A stretch of 64,000 nt of DNA. It comes from Anolis sagrei. Lineage: Eukaryota; Chordata; Lepidosauria; Squamata; Anolidae. The position numbers were made by a program, and so were the translations under genes. The stretch covers positions 149,060,366 through 149,124,365 of the forward strand of contig NC_090023.1 of the NCBI RefSeq assembly GCF_037176765.1, written 5' to 3'. Below, piece by piece: positions 56,421 to 64,000 of this stretch. How positions within the stretch are numbered: position 1 is the stretch's first letter; each line of letters opens with the position of its first letter. A model generated the notes under the pieces. That model did no database searches. It had not been told where the DNA came from and was given only the letters and a program-made list of their open reading frames with translations.

Positions 56421-57025
56421 AAATTACTGGATTTAATTCACATCTGTGTGAAGTATTTGACTAATTTTCTTCAAGAATGGGCTCAGAAAAATTGATTTCT
56501 TCTTACCCATGCATCTCCTATTCTTGTTAATTCTCATTGAGCCACAAGACAAAATGAAGCCCTGTCACAATTTTTTACGAGGTGTTAACTTGTAATAAGG
56601 TTCTGTGCGAATGAGGATAAAGTTAAGCTACCATATCAACAATTCTTAACATGTTTTCATTTGGAGGACTTCAAGATTGTCCTGTGCTGAGGCAATGGTT
56701 TTGGATCTAGATAACATCAAATACTACCTAGTTAGCTACTGTGTCTCTAATAAATAACACAAGTGTCGTTCTTTTAAAACAATGCTTCTCCATATAAGAA
56801 TAGTGTGTGTGATAGGAGGTAAGTGGGCAAGGAAACACGCAAATGGTGAAAAGGGCCCCCAGAGCCTTGAGCATAAGAGAAACTTGCTGTGCCTGATACG
56901 TAGAGAAGGGAGCAAACGGACGGCCTCTGGAGCTGTGACAGTTATGAGCAGGGCATCACTGACATGGAGTAAATGTGTTCTGCCATAGACCCTTTCCTTG
57001 TTTACATTTCATTCAATTGGTAAGG

Positions 57026-57031
57026 AATAAA
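57026..57031 (+). terminator. SAMD8: SAMD8 proximal poly(A) signal AATAAA
   Basis: AATAAA ~600 bases after the stop, followed within ~40 bases by a GT-rich stretch (TTGATTTTGTTTGGGTG). An earlier AATAAA at 56749-56754 has a weaker downstream element. Confidence 0.5.
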
Positions 57032-58099
57032 TACTTTATCTTTTGAAATGAGATTGATTTTGTTTGGGTGCCCTGATTTTTCTTTCTAGTTCAGTATTAA
57101 ACTCTTTAATTTTTGCAAGCTTTTAAAATACAGCTTTTAGGAGAATATTATTTCCTTGGGAGTGTAGCAACCAATCTCCCATTGAGCCAAGGTGAACGTT
57201 TTTTTAAACAAAATTAGTTAAGAAAATGGCAACAGTGGCTTTTGAGAAATCTGTTTAACAACAATCTCTTTTCTCTTCATTTCACTGTACAGTTTTCAAA
57301 GGCCTCCCATTCTGCTTTATGTGGAATTTAGTAAATGCTGAAATGTCATTGATTGAGAAACTCCTGATGGTATTTTCAGTAAGTGCTCTATTCTTTTCAC
57401 AATTTAAAATTCCTTCCAATTTCTTCAGAAAATTATGGCTGTGAAAAGAAATAACAAAAAGAAATGGATCTTAAAATATTAGGAGTCCTGCAAACACAGC
57501 ACACAGCACTTGGTACTCATTAAAGCACTATATTTTTCTTTTAAATTTAGATTTTATAGAAGATACTCAGGTTTTCAATTAGTGTTTTAAGCCATCTATG
57601 TACTCAGATGTTGTTTTTAAGAGTAAAAATAATGCTTGAAAAAATACAACATGAACTTGCACAGCCATAGCTATTAGCATAGAGTGATTTATACTGCATT
57701 CTTTCAAAAGAGTTAGTACTTGCTGATTCACAAATTAAAATTGGCATGCAGGTTGGGTTAATTTCCATTATATATATTAAATAATATACCTTTCTTGCAC
57801 AACTGGGTGGTCGTAAATTTGTTTAGATTGTAATCTAGTTATTTAAAAGTGTTCAGCCCACATTATGTATTTGTATCAATTAAAATTATAAATCTGGCAT
57901 TAAAATGTATAGTCAAGTAAACTAGATTTTCAGTTGTAGTACGTCCCATACTATGCTAAATTTCTGTAACGCAGAATAGTAAATGAGCTATCTTGCATTT
58001 GAAAAATTTATTAAGCAATAGAATAACAGATTAAATAAACGAACTTCCGTATGGAAGTTAGATAATTAGGTTTTACCACTGGCCTCTAGTCAAGTCTCC

Positions 58100-58258
58100 G
58101 GGCCCTTCCACAAGAATATCAAGGCAGAATAACCCACAATATCTGCTTTGAACTGGATTTTCTGAGTCCACACTACCATATATCAAAGTAGTTCAAAGCA
58201 GATATTGTGGGATTTTCTGCCTTGATATTCTGGGTTATATGGCTGTGTGGAAGGGCCC
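58100..58258. mobile_element. Palindromic short DNA element (copy 2)
   Basis: GGGCCCTTCCACA to TGTGTGGAAGGGCCC. Arms of ~40 bp around AATATCAAGGCAGAATAACC and its inverse. Same family as 23582-23720. Confidence 0.8.
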
Positions 58259-60313
58259 TCCTTTCTGCTGCATCCTCCTGGAAACACAGTTAAGCCAGGC
58301 CCACAAAATAGACATTGCTTTTATATTTGAGAATTATCAAGGGGTTCTCCTTAGCAGATGGTGGCTACTTGTCTTTGTTTCCAGAATAGGATAAACACAC
58401 TTTCCTTTTTGATCTTAGTATTAAGCATTGCTGTTCATGGAATAACATTTGTAGACACAAATGTATGAGCCATTTCATTGGAGGGCTGAATAAATGTTTC
58501 CAAAAATGAACTCAACTAGGAATAGGAGTAGTTAAACTTGCAAACCTGCACATTCAAAGTATTTGTAGGCTAGAACATTGATCATCTTCTAGCTATGTGT
58601 AATACTGCAACAGGGATCTATTTATACAGATTTATATGATCACATCAGTATTTTTATGTGCCACTTTAAAGGGGAAATACTATCCTCCGGCATGCTTTGT
58701 TTTCTTCACACCTTACAAAGTCAGCACTGTTGCAGTGTCAACACTATGTATCCAATTAGGTGTTGTAAACCTTTTCCTTCATGAGTTGGTGCCTCCGTTG
58801 TGTGGGTTTGCTAATTAGCGCGGATTTGTGTCATAACAAATTGAGTAGGATGTATTCTATTGAGATATTTAAATGGACCATGTTTTTAAATCAAAAAGAC
58901 ACCTCTGTTATGCAGTTGCAGCATTTTTATTCCTTTCCTAAATAGTAAAGATCAATGCACATCTTTGCATTTTTGAGTAGAATTATGTTTTTTTTCAGGA
59001 TAGCACTTTCATGTGGCATATAAGAGAAAAGATCCAAAAAGTCTCCTTCTCCTCTGCCCTTCTCCTGGTGATGTGCCCTAATTTCCTTGTTCGAAGCATG
59101 TAGTATTGGTTGTTTACAAGAAATCTCCGGCCCACCTGGGAATTCAGGATACATGCACTCTTTTTAAGTTTATACATTTGTTTTTGAGGAAGAATTATAC
59201 CCCACCCAACAAAATGTATAGATACGTTTACAGTTCAGATATGCATTATATTGTAAGCAGTATTACTTTGTCAGTTTGAATAGAAACAAAAGCCCCAATC
59301 TAATAAAGTAGGGTAAACAAAAAGCAGCAGTGGGATTCAGCATACATTATGACCCAGTTTGTGTTCTATTGAAAGAAATCCTACTGGGCTTAGTTCTAAC
59401 AGGTGGTTAGCCTATGTATGGACTAGGCCCGCTGAGGATGTAGGTGACTACTTCCCCAGAAGAATGCTCCAAGAGAAGGAAAAACATATGTAGAAAACTA
59501 GGGAAGGCCAAGTTGAAAAATCTGTATTCAGGACATGATATTTTCCATTAGAAATATGCTTTGTACAAAGGAGCATTCCGTCTGATGAGTCACTGCTTCA
59601 GTCTAGGAGGTACAGCACAAGCACCAGAGGGTGACCTCAATGGACACAATGGCATACTTGAAAGTGAGCAAATATATAACTGTGTTAGTTAGATCGGGGC
59701 TGTATGTTTTAGTTTATGCAATAGAAAAAAAGGGAGATGAGTAACCAAAACTATCTTAGTTTTTAGGATACAAGCAATGCTTAAGCATAATAACATGAAT
59801 TGTGTACATTTTTTCCAATTAAAAAAATAGTCCTGTGGACTAGATTTGCACTTTGGGTTCTAATCAAAATGATTCATTCTATGGATTAATCTACTTCAAA
59901 TGGTTGATTTGACATCCTGTTCTATGTTTAATTACACATTTGTTCATTCTGAGAGAAGATACATCCATCAGCATTTCCAATATATGTCGAGTGTGGAATA
60001 TCACAAATAATAGAATTCTTGTACTAAAATGTCTGGTTTGAACACTTCTTTTTATCTTGGAAATGTTAACTATATATTACACTGTAACTTATTTCTGGGA
60101 CTTCCGAGCTGTACTGTCTTTGTGTGAAATGGAGACTGGTGGTAAAATAGGCATGGTTTGGTGCTGAAAATATAACAGATCCAAAGAGATAATGAAGATC
60201 ATCATGTACTCATTGATAGCATACCATCAATTTACTTTATCTGTTCTTTCATCTTTTAAATAGTGTCCCCACATGTGATTTGGATAGTATGTTAAGGCTC
60301 TAAATTATAATTT

Positions 60314-60319
60314 AATAAA
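60314..60319 (+). terminator. Possible distal SAMD8 poly(A) signal
   Basis: AATAAA directly followed by a strong GT/T-rich element (TGTGTTTTATTTTTTG). It would give a ~3.9-kb 3' UTR. Further AATAAA motifs occur near 61272 and 61350. Confidence 0.35.
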
Positions 60320-60771
60320 TGTGTTTTATTTTTTGATAATTGCGTTGACACTTGAGAAACAGATAACTAATTAGATTATTAGATAAAGGAATATTTAAGT
60401 GTATTCTTTTTTCAAGATCTGTGGTGTGCAAAGGTTTGTTTTAATCAGAAGAGGTAAATGTGTTGACACACTATCTTACAACAGTACTTAGCTGGAATGA
60501 TCGAAATAACAGCTTTGAGATTGTGGAGTGTGTACACTATTGCTACATGGATGTCCTTCGTGTTTTGAGTTGCATGACAGGGTGGTGGTCTAAAATATAT
60601 TGATGAAAATGAGATGTGTAAATCTTAAACTACTAAATGTGAACAGTTTTAAAAACAGAGCTTTTAAATTCTGTGGAGTTTTTAATAGTCTGATGGATAA
60701 TTTGGTTCAGAACTTTCAAATCTGGACTAGATCCTGAAAGATGCCGGTACCCAGCACAATCTGGGGATGTA

Positions 60772-60945
60772 ATGTCGAAGGCTTTCACGGCCTGAATCAC
60801 TGGGTGTTTCCGAGCTGTCTGGCCATGTTCTAGCAGCATTTTCTCCTGATGTTTCACGTGCATCTGTGGCTGGCATCTTCAGAGGATGGAGAAACATCAG
60901 GAGAAAATGCTGCTAGAACATGACCACACAACACCCCAATCTGGG
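60772..60945. mobile_element. Penelope-like terminal fragment as a palindrome
   Basis: Two perfect 32-bp inverted arms (60824-60855 and 60891-60922, containing AGCAGCATTTTCTCCTGATG) enclose ATCTGTGGCTGGCATCTTCA. The left part ATGTCGAAGGCTTTCACGGC matches the terminus of the Penelope-like element at 5858. Confidence 0.75.
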
Positions 60946-63908
60946 GATGTCCTTAGGTCACTTTAAGCCCTTGGCTATGCCGAATGAGACACAATGATTC
61001 TTTCAGTTGCAAGAAGAAGGGCCAGTTTGAGCACAGATTTTAACAGTTATATTGGTTTTAGTTTCTTAGGCATATGTTCAAATGAATGACACATTTGCAA
61101 TAATTGTAGCACAGTCCCAGAAACTGGAGAGGAGTGGCTAGTCTAGACTTGTTGACGATGCTTGGCATGATCCTTATATTTTGGGTTTCTCTTCTGCCCC
61201 AGAGAACGTAGTGTTACGGGAAAGCATGGATGTTCCTACTGCAGAGTAATCTGAAGCACAGATGTGTAAATAAAGATGGATTTCACTTAAATTTGAACCC
61301 AGATTTAATTTATATTGTTTTGTATGTATTGTATTAAACTATTGAAGAAATAAATAAAATATAAAATGAATTTCTTAAAAAATGACTAATCCTGTGTGTC
61401 GTAGTTTTTACATTTGTCTGAGTAACCAACTACTCATTTCCTTTTACAGTCATTACTCTTTATTCCCCCTTTACAGAGTGGAGAATGGCTATTTCCCAAA
61501 TGTCACCAGAGAACTTGGGGGCTGTGAGATCACTTCTCAAAGACTTCTGTAAAATACCTTGTCTGCAGAAGAGTTTAAGTGGGTCTCTGCAAGTTCTGCT
61601 GCTCTGGCCTTTCCTCTTCCTTTTAATCAGTCTCTACTGGGATTGGTTATTATGTTTGTTTTGGATGTGGCTGGTTAATTTGGTCACTTTGACAGAAGAT
61701 AGTACCAGACACTAGAAATCAGATCTTGTTATCTTTAAGTCTCTAAGCAAAGACTGCTGAGACTCTAATTTTGCATTGCACAGTTTGTGACATTGTAAAT
61801 AAGTCTCAAGGCTAATCCCCTGTTTAAACAATGCCTCCTATAGTCTGGAAGGTTACCTTTTTCTTACATGTTGTCTGTGTTAAGCATTCATTAGTGTCAA
61901 CAGAACTTTTAGTCTCAGAATTGCCAAAGCTTGGCGGTTTTAAAGTTGTCGTTGGCTAATGTATTTAATGTAGTTGCCAGGACGCATACATCTTAACAAA
62001 CCACACTCTTTATGAATTGCTAGTTTTATAAATGTACAATAAGAAAAGCCCTAGCAAGAGCATTTCATTAAACCCAATTACAATATTGGCTTAAGGAGCC
62101 AAAACCAATACCCCAATTAGATTAATGCTTTAAACGACAAGGCCACAGATAGGCATGTGGAATACAAACCCTTCCAAGTTGAGAGTTTTTATAAACCTTG
62201 TCTGTGCTTCTGCATCGAGTTTGAACCAAAATGTGCTCAGATTTTCCTTTAAGCACATTGGAAAAAATGTGGAATGCAAATTCAGGTAACAACTGCACTC
62301 AGCTTTGTTTATGTGGGCAGCTCATGCATTCATTAATACCTTTCTGTTGAAAAAATATTGAAATAGTATCTGCAGAGGTGTTTGGGAATCCTCTTTTAAC
62401 ACCCCTATTTTCATTTACTTCACTACGAATTTAGTGTGATGGATTTGGGACTAAATACTACAAACCTTAAATATAGCCAGCCAGGGATAAGATTGCATTG
62501 CTAGTTACCATAGTAGTAGCCAAATGAAACCATTTATTTTATTTAGTTGCTCCTTCTTTTCAAGACAGCCCTTCCTAAGCACACTGCTTTATTTTTTTCC
62601 GCCTTCCCTTTTACCCCACAGTGAAGGTTATCATACCTATGTCCTAATTATTCCATTTGTTCTTAAAATATCTGTTATTTTTTCCAAATACTTCCATAAT
62701 ATTCTTAAACTATTTTTCTTCATCTATTGCTCTCTCTGCTCCTTTTTTCACTGCTCTTAATTTCTGCATGAAGCTTGAATGACAAACCCAGCCAGGGCAA
62801 TATCTATCTTTTGTGATCGTTATTTTTGCGTACTGATCTTAGGGAGGTAATGTCAAGTGGGCAACAATCCTATAAAATGAAATTACTGTTTAAACTGTCC
62901 AGAATCAAAAGTTGCTTTTGGAGAAGCATCTTGATCTCATCTTAATCCCCCAAATGCTATCTGAGAGGATTAGGGTTGCTCTGCTATTGATTTCAGCGAA
63001 AGTTAAGGGAATGTTTGAAGTAGTAACCTTTATACAGAGTTAACCTAAACGCAATGTGAATGAAATATCCCTTCTTTCCGCCTCCAGTTTCCAAAAAGGA
63101 AATTTTCCATTGGAGAAGATTTTGATGAGAACAAGGGTTGCAGGAAAAAGGAGGCCATCCCTTCTGTTCTGTCAGTGAAAATCTAGCTTTGGATATTGGA
63201 ATGTATCTTGAGTTCAGAATTACTCCATTCTAAGTAGACCTGTATAGCCTTATCTTACCAATTTTTCCTGTTGAAATAAATGGGTCTATCAAGTGGTTAA
63301 ATTTCCCTGGAACGTGTTGAGGAACATCTCAAAATATTATTTTTGACTAGGTTTCGTTCTCAGTGTTGCACAGGAGAATTATTAACCATAACCATAACGA
63401 CTGTTGAGTTTCAACTGTACTCGTACATGCAATGGCCTTGCCTTTCTCTTTGGTCATTCAAACATTTCGCGAGATGAATGTCAGTCTCTGCTGCCCTTGC
63501 CCTTCCAAACACACTACTTTATATAAATGAGGACCCCCAGGTGAATCCCATTTGTGTTGCATTACCTATGCGATATGTCTGGGAAATCCCAAATAACCAC
63601 TCTATTGAAAATTCATCTGCCTGTTTCTTGAACAATGAAATTACAGAGGAAGATTAGAAAGATAAAGACTTGGATGAATTATATTCACAAATTCAAACCC
63701 ATTAGCAAAGATATGAACAGACACAATTGCTTTGTGGGCACACTACAGTATTAATATAAGACTCACTGCTACTTGCACACGGAACAAAAATAATCTCAGA
63801 GTTTTGAACCCAGGGCAACTGACTATTGGTAAGCAAAAATATTGCTTTTACACATCACCACTAACAGACTATTGTAGTTTCTTTGAGTACCCTTTGGGAG
63901 ATAAAGTG

Positions 63909-63909
63909 G

Positions 63910-63948
<39 letters not shown>

Positions 63949-63949
63949 T
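63909..63949. repeat. (TAA)n microsatellite
   Basis: About thirteen uninterrupted units with no R4 fragment attached. Confidence 0.95.
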
Positions 63950-64000
63950 CTGAAAGACCTGTATCATGTTACATAGACCCTTGGAAATTTAGGGCAAGGA

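Larger units (their letters stand above)
57050..63908. other. Downstream region with few recognised features
   Basis: Apart from the two elements and poly(A) signals listed, no exon, RNA gene or repeat is recognised. It is plausibly SAMD8 3' UTR followed by intergenic DNA. 61930-62330 has relatively mixed composition with clustered TAAT-type motifs. In human the next gene is VDAC2, and no VDAC2 exon is seen here. Confidence 0.4.

Noticed and set aside
1-64000. CRISPR arrays, operons, prophage or plasmid features
   Set aside because: Spliced genes, CpG island and vertebrate repeats show a eukaryotic nuclear genome; no regularly spaced repeat array or bacterial-type gene is present.

Overview
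The window looks like nuclear DNA of a squamate reptile, most likely an iguanian lizard of the Anolis/Sceloporus kind. The evidence is the mix of interspersed repeats: CR1, L2, L1 and R4-clade LINEs, a Penelope-like element, a Helitron, many short hAT elements, and SINEs of the Sauria type (tRNA head, BovB-like tail) and 5S-rRNA type. Two host protein genes are supported, and both are vertebrate genes that also lie side by side in human (10q22): DUSP13 and SAMD8. They are divergent, with about 11 kb between them.

Layout. 1-14.3 kb: repeat-rich DNA downstream of DUSP13 (R4 3' ends, L2 pieces, a Penelope-like element with a hAT inside it, an L2-tailed SINE). 14.3-16.6 kb, minus strand: a complete three-exon DUSP13A-type (muscle dual-specificity phosphatase, MDSP) coding region with all catalytic residues. 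16.6-27.4 kb: intergenic, with CR1 nested in CR1, further R4 copies, and an L1 with perfect 19-bp target duplications. 27.5-28.3 kb: GC-rich CpG-island promoter with CRE, CCAAT and GC boxes, and the likely non-coding first exon of SAMD8. 28.2-41.7 kb: long first intron. 41.75-56.42 kb, plus strand: five coding exons of SAMD8 (SMSr), which join without a break into a 417-residue protein. 56.4-64 kb: 3' UTR candidates and downstream DNA with few recognisable features.

SAMD8 makes ceramide phosphoethanolamine in the ER and guards ER ceramide levels. DUSP13A is a small cytosolic phosphatase. The two share a neighbourhood but not a pathway. I found no certain new gene system. The most interesting signals are structural: (1) R4-clade LINE fragments sit repeatedly against (TAA)n arrays, as if these were their insertion target; (2) a family of hairpin hAT elements keeps an exact length of 135 bp in five copies, and its two arms change together; (3) an unclassified 0.5-0.6 kb sequence occurs twice, 18 kb apart, once upstream of DUSP13A; (4) a repeat-family copy supplies the CCAAT and CRE motifs next to the SAMD8 CpG island; (5) a palindromic R4-like relic and a palindromic Penelope-like terminus.
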